Shown: positions 46,174 to 55,219 of the stretch, piece after piece
Numbering within the stretch: position 1 is the stretch's first letter
Layout: the number at the start of each line of letters is the position of its first letter
From: Nostoc sp. T09
GTDB lineage: Bacteria > Cyanobacteriota > Cyanobacteriia > Cyanobacteriales > Nostocaceae
Direction of reading: 5' to 3'
DNA: 64,000 bases
NCBI RefSeq assembly: GCF_002154695.1
Contig: NZ_MTAV01000146.1
Coordinates: 1-64,000 of the forward strand
Program-made: the position numbers and the translations under genes
The notes under the pieces: model-generated
Told to the model about the DNA's origin: nothing
Database searches by the model: none
The model's input: only the letters and a program-made list of their open reading frames with translations

Positions 46174-46245
46174 CTAGCAGAAACTCAACAACAAGCACTC
46201 TGCGTTTTACTTCGAGATAGGGGAATTAATCCAGACCAATTGTGA
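46174..46245 (+). pseudogene. C-terminal remnant resembling Uma2-family protein
   Basis: Twenty-three codons ending at the TGA 46243-46245 read LAETQQQALCVLLRDRGINP then DQL, like the coiled C-terminal tail of Uma2 (DUF820) proteins; the frame is closed by TAA immediately upstream. Its stop overlaps the GTG start of the pseudouridine synthase gene, suggesting the ancestral gene was translationally coupled. Confidence 0.4.
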
Positions 46246-47201
46246 GCGAATTTAATTTAGAAGTCCAAGCAAACAGCGATGGTCTCACCAACGCCTCTAG
46301 CGAACGCCTCGATCGCTACCTTTCTCAAGAACTACCAGATTTATCCCGTTCCCGCATCCAACAGTTAATCGAACAGGGTAATGTTCAACTCAATGGTCAA
46401 GTCTGCACATCTAAAAAAATTAATGTTAAAGCAGGCGATCGCATTACTCTAGAAATACCAAAAGCTCAACCTCTACAACTGCAAGCAGAAGATATTGCCC
46501 TGGATATCTTGTATGAAGATGACCAGCTACTTATTCTTAACAAACCAGCAGGTCTAGTTGTGCATCCTGCACCCGGTCATCCAGATGGCACACTAGTTAA
46601 TGCTTTGTTGGCACACTGTCCCAACCTACCAGGAATTGGGGGAATCCAGCGTCCGGGAATTGTCCATCGATTAGACAAGGATACAACCGGAGCGATCGCT
46701 ATTGCCAAAACAGATATTGCCTATCAAAGCCTGCAAGCACAACTCCAAGCAAAAACTGCACGAAGAGAATACTTAGGTGTAGTTTATGGTGCGCCAAAAG
46801 CTGAAGATGGCGTTATAAATTTACCCATTGGTCGCCACCGCCAAGACCGAAAAAAAATGGCAGTTGTTCCCATCGAACAAGGCGGACGTGCTGCTGTCAC
46901 TCATTGGCAAGTACTAGAACGCTTAGGGAATTACACATTAATTCACTTCCAACTAGAAACCGGACGCACCCATCAAATTCGCGTCCACAGCGCCAAAATT
47001 GGTCATCCCATTGTTGGCGACCCAGTTTATGGTTCTGGTCGTTCGATTGGAGTAAATTTGCCTGGTCAAGCACTGCACGCTTGGCGGCTCAAGTTACAGC
47101 ATCCTTTATCAGGAAATCTAGTTGAGGTCACAGCACCCCCTCCACAAACATTTCTCACTTTGCTAGAAGTTCTGCGGCGACGTGCTGCTATTTCTTATTA
47201 G
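46242..47201 (+). CDS. rluD: RluA-family 23S rRNA pseudouridine synthase (RluD-like)
   Basis: 319 residues from GTG 46242. N-terminal S4 RNA-binding domain (about 18-80: RLDRYLSQELPDLSRSRIQQL) and catalytic domain with PGIVHRLDKDTTG, whose Asp is the nucleophile, HPAPGHPDGTLVNALLAHC, and the GRTHQIRVH motif. Domain order and size match RluD, which modifies helix 69 of 23S rRNA; RluC cannot be fully excluded. Located directly upstream of the pec remnant. Confidence 0.92.
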   Translation: MSEFNLEVQANSDGLTNASSERLDRYLSQELPDLSRSRIQQLIEQGNVQLNGQVCTSKKINVKAGDRITLEIPKAQPLQLQAEDIALDILYEDDQLLILNKPAGLVVHPAPGHPDGTLVNALLAHCPNLPGIGGIQRPGIVHRLDKDTTGAIAIAKTDIAYQSLQAQLQAKTARREYLGVVYGAPKAEDGVINLPIGRHRQDRKKMAVVPIEQGGRAAVTHWQVLERLGNYTLIHFQLETGRTHQIRVHSAKIGHPIVGDPVYGSGRSIGVNLPGQALHAWRLKLQHPLSGNLVEVTAPPPQTFLTLLEVLRRRAAISY

Positions 47202-47672
47202 ATAAGTTAAAAATATGGGTCAATATTTCCTATTTGCTTAACTCTGCTTTATAAAAATACATAAATAAATGCTGCATCTCAACTGATATCAAAAGCCATA
47301 ATTAACTGCCCAAAATGAGTAATTATGCTGGAAATTCAGGAATTAACTTAATTTTCATCAATAATTAATTATTTTTTATATTCAACATAATTAATAAAAA
47401 ATGTATTTTTTAATACTTCGTAAATTTGATTACTTTCTTTTAAACTTTGAATAATAAGTATTTACTACCAAAAATAATTTAAAAAATGTTTATTTATACA
47501 AAAATATTTGGTTCACCAAAATTTTATAAAGTAAAGTAAAGAAATATTTTCAGATGTAAAGCCATTTCGTTACTAATCTAATTAAAAACTGTGTAGAGAA
47601 ACGATTAGCAGAGAATTCTGTTTGGATTAATTCTATTTTACAAAACTTTATCAAAGTACTATTAGCTGCTGC
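47202..47672. other. AT-rich region where pecB and 5' pecA are missing
   Basis: About 470 bp of very AT-rich non-coding sequence. In other heterocystous cyanobacteria this position carries pecB and pecA. No phycobiliprotein beta-subunit similarity is visible in any frame. It may include the old pec promoter and leader joined by deletion to the 3' end of pecA. Confidence 0.55.
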
Positions 47673-47867
47673 TGTGTAGTTGGCGGTACTGGTCCATTGG
47701 ATGAATATGTAGTTGCTGGTTTGAGTGAACTTAACAGCGCTCTTGGTTTATCGCCTAGTTGGTATGTAGCAGCTCTAGAATTTATGTGGAACAATCATGG
47801 TTTACAAGGTGATGTTGCTGGTGAAGCCAACACTTACATCAACTATGCAATTAACGCATTGAGCTAA
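47673..47867 (+). pseudogene. pecA: pecA 3' remnant (phycoerythrocyanin alpha)
   Basis: Sixty-four in-frame codons ending in TAA encode [35 protein letters not shown] and [19 protein letters not shown], the C-terminal third of a phycobilin-binding alpha subunit. It differs from the CpcA encoded at 51834 and carries features I associate with PecA ([19 protein letters not shown]). The frame is closed by stops upstream and has no start codon; the chromophore Cys-84 region and the first 100 residues are gone. Confidence 0.8.
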
Positions 47868-47877
47868 GACAAAACTA

Positions 47878-48026
47878 TTGGGTCTTTGGAAATAGATAAG
47901 TGTCTCGTAAGTAGGTTAGCAGAATTAACTGTTTTGTTGTAGTAATTAACCTCCTTTCTACTACAAAAAGTTTAATTATTGTCTACGCTACTCAAGCACA
48001 GTATTTATCTATTACTAAAGACCCAA
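47878..48026 (+). promoter_or_regulatory. Nested intercistronic stem-loops before pecC
   Basis: TTGGGTCTTTGG...ATAGATAA (47878-47899) pairs with TTATCTATTACT...GACCCAA (48005-48026), 19 of 22 positions. Inside, TTGTAGTA (47937-47944) pairs with TACTACAA (47959-47966), extended by AATTAA arms. Likely an mRNA processing, stability or attenuation element between biliprotein and linker genes. Confidence 0.6.
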
Positions 48027-48067
48027 ATTTATTTACAACATAAATTTGAAAGGGAGCGATTGTAGGA

Positions 48068-48901
48068 ATGAGTAGTTCAGTTGCCGAACGGCTAGCAATT
48101 AGAGATGAGATTGGTAAAAAAGCTGAACTTCGTCCAAATTGGAGCGAAGATGATTTGCAAATAGTATTCCATGCTGCCTACGAACAAATTTTTGGTCGAC
48201 AAGGAATATATGCCAGCCAAAAATTTGTGAGTGCTGAAGCTTTATTGCGTAATGGCAAGATTAGTGTACGGCAATTTGTTGAGATTTTAGCAAAATCTGA
48301 ATTTTACAAAGAGTGCTTTTTTTACAAAAACTCCCAAGTGCGTTTTATCGAATTGAATTACAAGCACTTATTGGGACGTGCAATCTACGATCAATCAGAA
48401 ATTGCTGAGCACGTAGACCTATATGCTGCTAAAGGCTATGATGCCGACATTGAATCTTACATTTACAGCCAAGAATACGAGGCTGGATTTGGTAATTCTG
48501 TTGTTCCTTATTACCGTGGATTTCAATCAATTCCGGGAATGAAGACTGTAGGATTCAACCGCATATTTGAGCTTTATCGCGGCCGTGGTAATAGTGATAA
48601 TGCTCAATCGGGGCGGAAAAGTTCACGCTTGCAAACAAGAGTTTCGATGAATTTGGCTAACTGGATTTCGCCACCTTCATCAGGAGGCGGTAAGTTTGTT
48701 TCCGCAGCACCGACATTGATTAGTTCCACTCCCCGGGGAGATAGCCGGATGTTTGTGATTCAAGCGATCGCTGGTGCAATTAATACGACAGCAGTTCGTC
48801 GCAGTGTACAAGTTTACACTGTACCTTATGAACGGCTCTCTACTACTTATCAAGAAATTCACAAGCGCGGCGGTAAAATCGTCAACATTTCGGCCGTATA
48901 G
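48068..48901 (+). CDS. pecC: Phycoerythrocyanin-associated rod linker PecC
   Basis: 277 residues. N-terminal PBS linker domain (pfam00427 type, about 20-150: [45 protein letters not shown]) and C-terminal CpcD-like domain (about 225-277: [33 protein letters not shown]). Chosen as PecC over CpcC by position, directly before pecE/pecF, and because a separate CpcC lies after cpcA at 52487. It would attach phycoerythrocyanin hexamers to the rod tip; intact although pecBA is gone here. Confidence 0.88.
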   Translation: MSSSVAERLAIRDEIGKKAELRPNWSEDDLQIVFHAAYEQIFGRQGIYASQKFVSAEALLRNGKISVRQFVEILAKSEFYKECFFYKNSQVRFIELNYKHLLGRAIYDQSEIAEHVDLYAAKGYDADIESYIYSQEYEAGFGNSVVPYYRGFQSIPGMKTVGFNRIFELYRGRGNSDNAQSGRKSSRLQTRVSMNLANWISPPSSGGGKFVSAAPTLISSTPRGDSRMFVIQAIAGAINTTAVRRSVQVYTVPYERLSTTYQEIHKRGGKIVNISAV

Positions 48902-48903
48902 AA

Positions 48904-48963
48904 GAGGCGGAAGGAGAGAGGAATAAGAACAAGGGAGAATGATTTACAGCAGTCTCCCGCCTC
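48904..48963 (+). promoter_or_regulatory. Stem-loop between pecC and pecE
   Basis: GAGGCGG (48904-48910) pairs with CCGCCTC (48957-48963) around purine- and pyrimidine-rich arms, in the 101-nt gap before pecE. Confidence 0.45.
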
Positions 48964-49002
48964 TCCCTTTTCTCCCGATTACCAAAATTCTCATACTTTG
49001 CA

Positions 49003-49776
49003 ATGACTGCTGCTAACTCTGCTGAACCTATTCTTTCTCCAGAAGCAGCGATCGCTGCTTTGTCGTGTGACGATAACCAAATCCGCTATTATGCTGCTTG
49101 GTGGCTAGGTAAGCATCAGGTGCAAGCTGGTTGTGCAGCGCTATGCGATGCTTTGTTTGATCAAAGGTATCGCATCCCTGATGGCGGATATCCACTGCGC
49201 CGACAAGCTGCACGGGCTTTGGGACAACTCAAAAATCCCCAAGCTGTACCAGCGTTAATTGCAGCGTTGGAATGCGATACGGATCTACGTCTACGAGAAG
49301 CAGCGATTGTTGCTTTAGCTGCTATTGGCGATCGGCAGGCTGTGACGCCATTATTGAAGCTTTTGCAATCTAGTTATGAACAACCTTATGAAGCCTTAAT
49401 TGAAGCATTAGCGACTTTAGAAATTTGGTCAGCACGTCCTTTAGTTGAGCCTTTTTTTGAGCATTCTTCTGAGCGGGTGCAATGTGCTGCTGCTCGATAT
49501 ATGTATCTTTTAACTAAGCAATCCCAGTACCTAGAACGTATTGTCAAAAACCTTAACCATGACAATATGTATTTACGCTGGGCTGCGGTATTTGACTTAG
49601 GAGCAGTTGGTCATCAGCAAGCTATAGAAGCAATTTTAGCAGCTAAAGTTCCTAACAGTTTGAAGCTGTTAAATTTGAAGCGCATTCTAGAAGCCATTCT
49701 GGATAATCATGCTTCTCAAAAAGAAATATCCCAGTTAATTTTTAAAGCGATTGATGATTTATCAATTCAGCTATGA
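49003..49776 (+). CDS. pecE: Phycoviolobilin lyase-isomerase subunit PecE
   Basis: 257 residues of HEAT-like armadillo repeats. IRYYAAWWLGKHQV near residue 28 is the YYAAWWLG motif shared by PecE and CpcE, needed for lyase activity; LRRQAARALGQL and LREAAIVALAAIG are typical repeat units. With PecF it attaches phycocyanobilin to PecA Cys-84 while isomerising it to phycoviolobilin. Assigned PecE rather than a second CpcE because it pairs with a PecF bearing the isomerase motif. CpcE itself is at 53661. Confidence 0.88.
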   Translation: MTAANSAEPILSPEAAIAALSCDDNQIRYYAAWWLGKHQVQAGCAALCDALFDQRYRIPDGGYPLRRQAARALGQLKNPQAVPALIAALECDTDLRLREAAIVALAAIGDRQAVTPLLKLLQSSYEQPYEALIEALATLEIWSARPLVEPFFEHSSERVQCAAARYMYLLTKQSQYLERIVKNLNHDNMYLRWAAVFDLGAVGHQQAIEAILAAKVPNSLKLLNLKRILEAILDNHASQKEISQLIFKAIDDLSIQL

Positions 49777-50010
49777 AAGGGATTGGGGATTAGGGATTAG
49801 CAATTAGGAATTGGGTAAAAGTTTGTTCCCGTTCTTAATACTTTGTCACAAAAACAATGATGAGTTTGTAGCCAACTTTTTCTTTTGCGATCGCTTGACT
49901 TTCAAGACAATCGCTACTGGCTATAAATATTCAATGCTGTGACAGAATTCTAGCCCCCAGTCCCTAGTCCCTTTTTTTATACTTATACACACTTACCTTA
50001 TTGAACTACA
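49777..50010. other. Gap between pecE and pecF
   Basis: 234 bp with GGGATTAGGGATTAGCAATTAGG-like repeat words at its start. No gene or clear hairpin. Confidence 0.35.
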
Positions 50011-50697
50011 ATGAATACATCCAACTCTCGTAGTACTGAGCAATTGATTTCACAATTAAACTCAAACCAAGCATCAACACCCCAAGAAGCGATCGCGGCA
50101 ATTAATGCCATAGCTGCGACTAGTACACCAGAACCAGCAGCGATCGATGCCCTAATTCAAGGTTTAAGTCATCACTACCCGACTGTCGGCGCTGCGATTG
50201 TTGAGGTGTTAGTAAAATTAGCGCCGACAACTGTACAACCGTTAATCGCTGCTTTTAATGCTTCTAGCGATCAGGGGTTACAAGCTTACATTATTCAGGC
50301 TTTGGCTCAAATTGGCGACTCGAGAGCTTGTGATTTGTTGGCGGAAGTTGTCGGTACAGCAGTAGCCAATCACTGTCAGGGAAATGTCCGCCGTATGGCT
50401 GCACGGGGACTTGGAAAAATCGGCAGTACTGCTGATGATGCAGAATTTACTCGCTTTGCCCAAGAAAAGCTAATTTGGGCGTTGCTCAATCCGGATGATT
50501 GGGGTTTGCGTTACGCGGCTGCGGTATCTCTACAGCAAATCGCTACACCAGAGGCTCAGGTCGCCTTACAACAGGCGATCGCCCAAGAGACAGACAAAGT
50601 TGTCCAATCTCGAATTGCGATCGCCTTAGAGGCAATACTCGCGGCGGATGAAATTTCTTCTATGAGGAACGAATCGAAGCACTCACAAAAATATTGA
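50011..50697 (+). CDS. pecF: Phycoviolobilin lyase-isomerase subunit PecF
   Basis: 228 residues of HEAT repeats. The motif NHCQGNVRRMAARGLGKIG occurs at residues 120-138: the NHCQGN hexapeptide (His-121, Cys-122) is the signature that distinguishes isomerising PecF from CpcF, and the CpcF at 54580 indeed has TTDFAPSVRRAAAKGLG at the aligned place. Works as a heterodimer with PecE. The frame is intact, with a slightly longer C-terminal tail (RNESKHSQKY). Its only known substrate, PecA, is truncated in this locus. Confidence 0.88.
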   Translation: MNTSNSRSTEQLISQLNSNQASTPQEAIAAINAIAATSTPEPAAIDALIQGLSHHYPTVGAAIVEVLVKLAPTTVQPLIAAFNASSDQGLQAYIIQALAQIGDSRACDLLAEVVGTAVANHCQGNVRRMAARGLGKIGSTADDAEFTRFAQEKLIWALLNPDDWGLRYAAAVSLQQIATPEAQVALQQAIAQETDKVVQSRIAIALEAILAADEISSMRNESKHSQKY

Positions 50698-51233
50698 GAA
50701 ATATAAATTTTATATTTATATTTTGTAACATAGCTGCCAAAATTAAAAATCTATAGGAAAACTACAATATGCTTAAATTTCAAGGTTTTCAAGAAGATTA
50801 AGAAAATATAAAATCGAAAAATTTTCTTGATTAACGAATTCAATGTAAAGCAATGTTACGAAAATATTGATAATTTCTCAGGTGTAGCCCTTATATGTAA
50901 AGGATTTGAGGCTTTTCTTATTCCTGTAACTTATTTATTCACAATTTGTAACAAATAATGGATCTATAGCATTGTATAAACATAAGCTGGAGGGGTTAAA
51001 CAACAGACAGAAGTTAAACAAGGTAATCAATTCACAAGGTTTGCCAGTTTCTCATAAAATCACCCCAGATTCTCATAATTTCTACGTTCATGAATTGTAA
51101 GGAGTTAAGAGACTTAAATTTGAGAAACAGTTTAATTTCAGTTTTTGTTAACTGTTCCAAAAGATAGTTTGATAAAACATTCCCCGTTTTAATCTAGACA
51201 TCTCTCAACTAAGTAATTAGGAGATTAGAGTCC
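50698..51233 (+). promoter_or_regulatory. cpcB upstream region and leader
   Basis: 536 bp without a gene, holding the cpc promoter. A TATAAA hexamer at 50975-50980 could be a -10 box, giving a leader of about 250 nt; no matching -35 is seen. AACAGTTTAA...TTAACTGTT (about 51126-51158) forms a hairpin in the leader. Confidence 0.4.
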
Positions 51234-51755
51234 ATGACATTAGATGTATTCACCAAGGTTGTTTCTCAAGCAGACGCTAGAGGAGAATTTCTCAGCAACG
51301 AACAACTAGACGCTTTGGCAAACGTAGTTAAAGATGGAAACAAGCGCTTGGATGTAGTAAACCGCATCACCAGCAACGCTTCTGCTATCGTTACCAACGC
51401 TGCTCGTGCGTTGTTTGAAGAGCAACCCCAATTGATTGCTCCTGGTGGTAACGCTTACACCAACCGTCGTGCGGCTGCTTGTCTCCGCGACCTGGAAATC
51501 ATCTTACGTTACGTTACCTACGCTATTTTAGCTGGCGACCCCAGCGTTCTTGACGATCGCGCTTTGAACGGTCTGCGTGAAACTTACCAAGCTTTGGGCA
51601 CCCCTGGTTCTTCCGTAGCTGTAGGCATCCAAAAGATCAAAGATGCAGCGATCGCTATTGCTAACGATCCTAACGGTATCACAAAAGGTGATTGCAGCTC
51701 CTTGATTTCTGAAGTAGCTAGCTACTTTGATCGTGCTGCTGCTGCTGTTGCTTAA
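51234..51755 (+). CDS. cpcB: Phycocyanin beta subunit
   Basis: 173 residues, full length. Both phycocyanobilin sites are present: Cys-82 in [11 protein letters not shown] and Cys-153 in TKGDCSSLI; the methylated Asn-72 lies in [30 protein letters not shown] is the canonical N-terminus. Forms alpha-beta trimers and hexamers of the phycobilisome rods. First gene of the cpcBACDEFG operon, followed 78 bp later by cpcA. Confidence 0.98.
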   Translation: MTLDVFTKVVSQADARGEFLSNEQLDALANVVKDGNKRLDVVNRITSNASAIVTNAARALFEEQPQLIAPGGNAYTNRRAAACLRDLEIILRYVTYAILAGDPSVLDDRALNGLRETYQALGTPGSSVAVGIQKIKDAAIAIANDPNGITKGDCSSLISEVASYFDRAAAAVA

Positions 51756-51833
51756 TAGCGCTAAAAAAAATCCGGAACCTAAAGATTAGGTATCTAGGCA
51801 AAAAATTACGAAACATCAAGGAGATTTTTAATC

Positions 51834-52325
51834 ATGGTTAAGACCCCAATTACCGAAGCAATTGCAGCTGCTGATACCCAAGGACGTTTCTTAGGCAATA
51901 CCGAACTCCAATCTGCTCGCGGTCGTTTTGAGCGTGCTGGTGCTAGCTTAGAAGCAGCTCGTGCGTTGACCTCAAAAGCTCAACAGCTAATTGATGGTGC
52001 AACTCAAGCTGTGTACCAAAAATACCCCTACACCACCCAAACACAAGGTAACCAATTCGCTGCTGACAGCCGTGGTAAGTCCAAGTGTGCTCGTGACGTT
52101 GGTCACTACCTGCGGATCATCACCTACAGCTTGGTTGCTGGTGGCACCGGTCCCTTGGATGAGTACCTAATTGCTGGCTTGGCTGAAATCAACAGCGCTT
52201 TTGATTTGTCTCCCAGCTGGTATGTAGAAGCTCTGAAGCACATCAAAGCTAATCATGGTTTGAGTGGTCAAGCTGCTAACGAAGCCAACACCTACATTGA
52301 TTACGCAATCAACGCTCTCAGCTAG
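51834..52325 (+). CDS. cpcA: Phycocyanin alpha subunit
   Basis: 163 residues with one bilin site, Cys-84 in [14 protein letters not shown], and the C-terminal [18 protein letters not shown] stretch. AAGGAG precedes the ATG. Partner of CpcB; chromophore attached by the CpcE/F lyase encoded at 53661-55182. Its C-terminus provides a direct comparison for the pecA remnant at 47673. Confidence 0.98.
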   Translation: MVKTPITEAIAAADTQGRFLGNTELQSARGRFERAGASLEAARALTSKAQQLIDGATQAVYQKYPYTTQTQGNQFAADSRGKSKCARDVGHYLRIITYSLVAGGTGPLDEYLIAGLAEINSAFDLSPSWYVEALKHIKANHGLSGQAANEANTYIDYAINALS

Positions 52326-52333
52326 ATAGCGTT

Positions 52334-52403
52334 ATGCCCGGAGAGGGGTGCAGTTGCTGGATGAAGTCACCTAGCAGTTGGATCTCGCCCCGGGCATCGT
52401 TTT
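52334..52403 (+). terminator. Attenuating hairpin after cpcA
   Basis: ATGCCCGG (52334-52341) pairs with CCGGGCAT (52390-52397), with an inner stem around TTGCTGG/CTAGCAG, then CGTTTT. Such a partial terminator or stability element explains why cpcBA transcripts exceed those of the downstream linker genes. Confidence 0.75.
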
Positions 52404-52486
52404 ATGTAGGAAAAATAAAAAGCTAGCTTTAGCACAGCAAGCAGTCGGCAGCAGCCGAAGTGCAAATAAAAAGGGGGAAGAAAAAA

Positions 52487-53347
52487 ATGGCGATTACAAC
52501 AGCAGCCTCCAGGCTAGGAACTGAACCTTTTAGTCAAGCAGCTCGGATTGAACTTCGTCCCAATGCAAGTCGAGAAGATGTTCAAAATGTGATCCGTGCA
52601 GTTTATCGGCATGTTTTGGGTAACGACTATGTTTTGGCCTCAGATCGCCTTGTGAGTGCAGAATCACTACTGCGAGATGGCAATCTGACTGTGCGAGAGT
52701 TTGTCCGGAGCCTTGCCAAATCAGAACTCTACAAAAACAAGTTTTTCTATAACAGTTTTCAAACTCGGTTAATCGAACTCAACTATAAACATTTGTTGGG
52801 TCGCGCTCCCTATGATGAGTCAGAAGTAGCTTACCACTTAGACTTGTACCAAGAAAAAGGGTACGATGCCGAAATAGACTCCTACATTGATTCTGTTGAG
52901 TATCAAAACAACTTTGGCGACAACATTGTCCCCTATTATCGTGGTTTTGAAACTCAACCTGGACAAAAGACTGTAGGCTTTAATCGCATCTTCCGGTTGT
53001 ATCGTGGTTATGCCAATAGCGATCGCGCTCAAGTAGAAGGCAAAAAATCTCGGTTGGCACGCGAACTAGCAAGCAACAAAGCTAACTCAATTGTTGGGCC
53101 ATCTGGTAATAACAACAATTGGAGTTTCCGTGCATCTGCGGATGTAGCGCCGAAAAAGAATTTAGGCAATGCTGTAGGTCAAGGCGATCGCGTTTACCGC
53201 ATTGAAGTCACAGGAATTCGTAGTCCTGGCTACCCCAGCGTCCGGCGGAGTAGCACCGCATTTATCGTACCTTACGAGCGGCTTTCAGACAAAATTCAGC
53301 AAATTCACAAGCTAGGTGGCAAAATCGTCAGTGTCACATCAGCTTAA
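52487..53347 (+). CDS. cpcC: Phycocyanin-associated rod linker CpcC
   Basis: 286 residues from ATG 52487, preceded by GGGGGAAG; the frame opens at GTG 52460 but without support. [20 protein letters not shown] start, PBS linker domain (about 15-150, [19 protein letters not shown]) and CpcD-like C-terminal domain (about 230-286, [23 protein letters not shown]). Links phycocyanin hexamers in the rod. A second, PecC-type linker lies upstream at 48068. Confidence 0.95.
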   Translation: MAITTAASRLGTEPFSQAARIELRPNASREDVQNVIRAVYRHVLGNDYVLASDRLVSAESLLRDGNLTVREFVRSLAKSELYKNKFFYNSFQTRLIELNYKHLLGRAPYDESEVAYHLDLYQEKGYDAEIDSYIDSVEYQNNFGDNIVPYYRGFETQPGQKTVGFNRIFRLYRGYANSDRAQVEGKKSRLARELASNKANSIVGPSGNNNNWSFRASADVAPKKNLGNAVGQGDRVYRIEVTGIRSPGYPSVRRSSTAFIVPYERLSDKIQQIHKLGGKIVSVTSA

Positions 53348-53404
53348 GTTAGTTAATTTGCAGCGACTGTTATTAGTCAAAACAGTAGAGGAGATATAGA
53401 AGTA

Positions 53405-53650
53405 ATGTTCGGTCAAACCACACTTGGTTCTGGTAGTGTTTCTTCATCTGCTAGCCGGATATTTCGTTACGAAGTCGTAGGCTTGCGGCAAAATTCAGAA
53501 ACAGACAAAAATAAATACAACATCCGTAACAGCGGCAGCGTGTTTATCACAGTTCCCTATAGCCGCCTCAACGAAGAATACCAGCGGATTACCCGCTTAG
53601 GTGGCAAAATCGTTAATATTGAGCTACTGACTCCAACAGTGGCAGAATAG
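53405..53650 (+). CDS. cpcD: Small rod-capping linker CpcD
   Basis: 81 residues, a stand-alone CpcD domain: FRYEVVGLRQN, TVPYSRLNEEYQRITRLGGKIVNIE. Caps the distal end of rods and limits their length. Starts 57 bp after cpcC and ends 10 bp before cpcE. Confidence 0.95.
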   Translation: MFGQTTLGSGSVSSSASRIFRYEVVGLRQNSETDKNKYNIRNSGSVFITVPYSRLNEEYQRITRLGGKIVNIELLTPTVAE

Positions 53651-53660
53651 CGCCCTGGCA

Positions 53661-54491
53661 ATGATAGAACCCAGTGCAGAAGAGTATGCTGCCGAAAATG
53701 CGCCACCGCTCACACCAGAGCAAGCGATCGCTAACCTACAATCATTAGATTTAGGTCTGCGTTATTATGCCGCTTGGTGGTTGGGTAAGTTCCAAGTTAG
53801 CCAGCCAGCTGCTGTAGACGCTCTAATTGCAGCTTTAGAAGACGAAGCCGACATAACCGAACTGGGAGGTTATCCTCTGCGACGCAACGCGGCAAGAGCG
53901 CTGGGAAAATTAGGTGATAGAAGAGCCATACCGGGTTTAATTAAGTGCTTGGAATGCTCCGACTTCTATGTGCGGGAAGCAGCAGCTCAGTCTCTGGAAA
54001 TGCTGCGCGCCACAACTGCGGCACCAGCACTGATGCAACTGCTCGATGGGGGTGTAGCAGTAGCCGTGCAAGTACCAGGAAGACCGCACTTAATCCAGCC
54101 CTATGAAGCGGTGCTAGAAGCCTTAGGAGCTATTGGTGCAACTGAGGCTATTCACCTAATTGAACCGTTCCTAGAGCATTCAGTACCAAGGGTACAATGT
54201 GCCGCAGCTAGAGCAATGTATCAATTGACACAGGATCCTGCCTATGGGGAGCGCTTGGTGAAAATATTAGACGACAACGATCTAAAATTACGCCGTGTTG
54301 CTCTGGGGGATTTAGGTGCCATAGGTTATATGGCAGCAGCAGATGCGATCGCTAACGCCAAGGCAGAAAATAGCTTCAAACTCATTGCCCTCAAAGGATT
54401 GCTAGAGTATCAACTTCCAGAGGAGTTCGACGCCTTCTGTATTGCTGATGATGCAATCCGGGTTATGAACCTGATGGATTCACTATTGTAG
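53661..54491 (+). CDS. cpcE: Phycocyanobilin lyase subunit CpcE
   Basis: 276 residues of HEAT-like repeats with LRYYAAWWLGKFQV near residue 35 and LRRNAARALGKLG. With CpcF it attaches phycocyanobilin to CpcA Cys-84. It is closely similar in layout to PecE at 49003 (PLRR..AARALG, VREAAA, RVQCAAAR), pointing to an old duplication. Start follows the cpcD stop by 10 bp. Confidence 0.94.
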   Translation: MIEPSAEEYAAENAPPLTPEQAIANLQSLDLGLRYYAAWWLGKFQVSQPAAVDALIAALEDEADITELGGYPLRRNAARALGKLGDRRAIPGLIKCLECSDFYVREAAAQSLEMLRATTAAPALMQLLDGGVAVAVQVPGRPHLIQPYEAVLEALGAIGATEAIHLIEPFLEHSVPRVQCAAARAMYQLTQDPAYGERLVKILDDNDLKLRRVALGDLGAIGYMAAADAIANAKAENSFKLIALKGLLEYQLPEEFDAFCIADDAIRVMNLMDSLL

Positions 54492-54579
54492 TCAATAGTT
54501 ATTAGTTGTTAGTCATTAGTTATTAATAATGATTAAGAACCAATGACTATTGACTACTGGCTATTGATTACTTGAGTTA

Positions 54580-55182
54580 ATGACTGATGAACTAATTCGC
54601 GCCATTGCCCTTGCAGACACACCAGCGCGAATGGTGGCGGCAGTGCAAAACTTGGCAGCAACAAAAGACGTAGCGGCGATTCCCACATTAATTGCTGTGT
54701 TTGGTTATAACAATCCAACAGCAGCAGCAGTGGCAGCATTAGCGCTGACAGAGTTGGGAGAATTAGCAGTGCCTCAATTGCTAGAGCAAATTGATGATTA
54801 TAACTATGGCGCACGAGCTTATTCGATTCGCACCTTAGCAGCGATCGCCGATCCTCGCGCTTTAGATGCACTAATCAACGCAGCTACTACTGATTTTGCT
54901 CCCAGCGTCCGCCGCGCCGCTGCCAAAGGATTAGGAAATTTGCATTGGCAAAAGTTGGGATTTCCTGAAAGTCAGACAGCACCCTTAAGAGCGCTGGAAG
55001 CACTACTGCATATTTCCCAAGACTCAGAATGGTCGATTCGTTATGCTGCTGTTGTCGGATTGCAAGCCCTAGCAAAGATACCTGATTTGCAGCACCCCAT
55101 TCGGGCTAGACTCGAATACATGCTGGCCAGCGATACCGAGAAAGCAGTCCGCGCCCGCGTGCTGTTGGCTCAGAGCCAATAG
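54580..55182 (+). CDS. cpcF: Phycocyanobilin lyase subunit CpcF
   Basis: 200 residues of HEAT repeats (LAATKDVAAIPTLIAVFGY, VRRAAAKGLGNL, WSIRYAAVVGLQAL). It lacks the PecF NHCQGN hexapeptide. Partner of CpcE in chromophorylation of CpcA. The stop codon is 37 nt before the cpcG1 start; the gap between cpcE and cpcF (54492-54579) contains AGTTATTAGT-type repeats. Confidence 0.93.
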   Translation: MTDELIRAIALADTPARMVAAVQNLAATKDVAAIPTLIAVFGYNNPTAAAVAALALTELGELAVPQLLEQIDDYNYGARAYSIRTLAAIADPRALDALINAATTDFAPSVRRAAAKGLGNLHWQKLGFPESQTAPLRALEALLHISQDSEWSIRYAAVVGLQALAKIPDLQHPIRARLEYMLASDTEKAVRARVLLAQSQ

Positions 55183-55219
55183 ATTGTTTTATTACCATAA
55201 AACAAAGGTAAAAGTAAAG

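Noticed and set aside
51834-52325. Possibility that the 47673 fragment is a duplicate of cpcA
   Set aside because: The fragment differs from CpcA at many positions, shows PecA-like C-terminal residues and lies in the pecA position before pecC.
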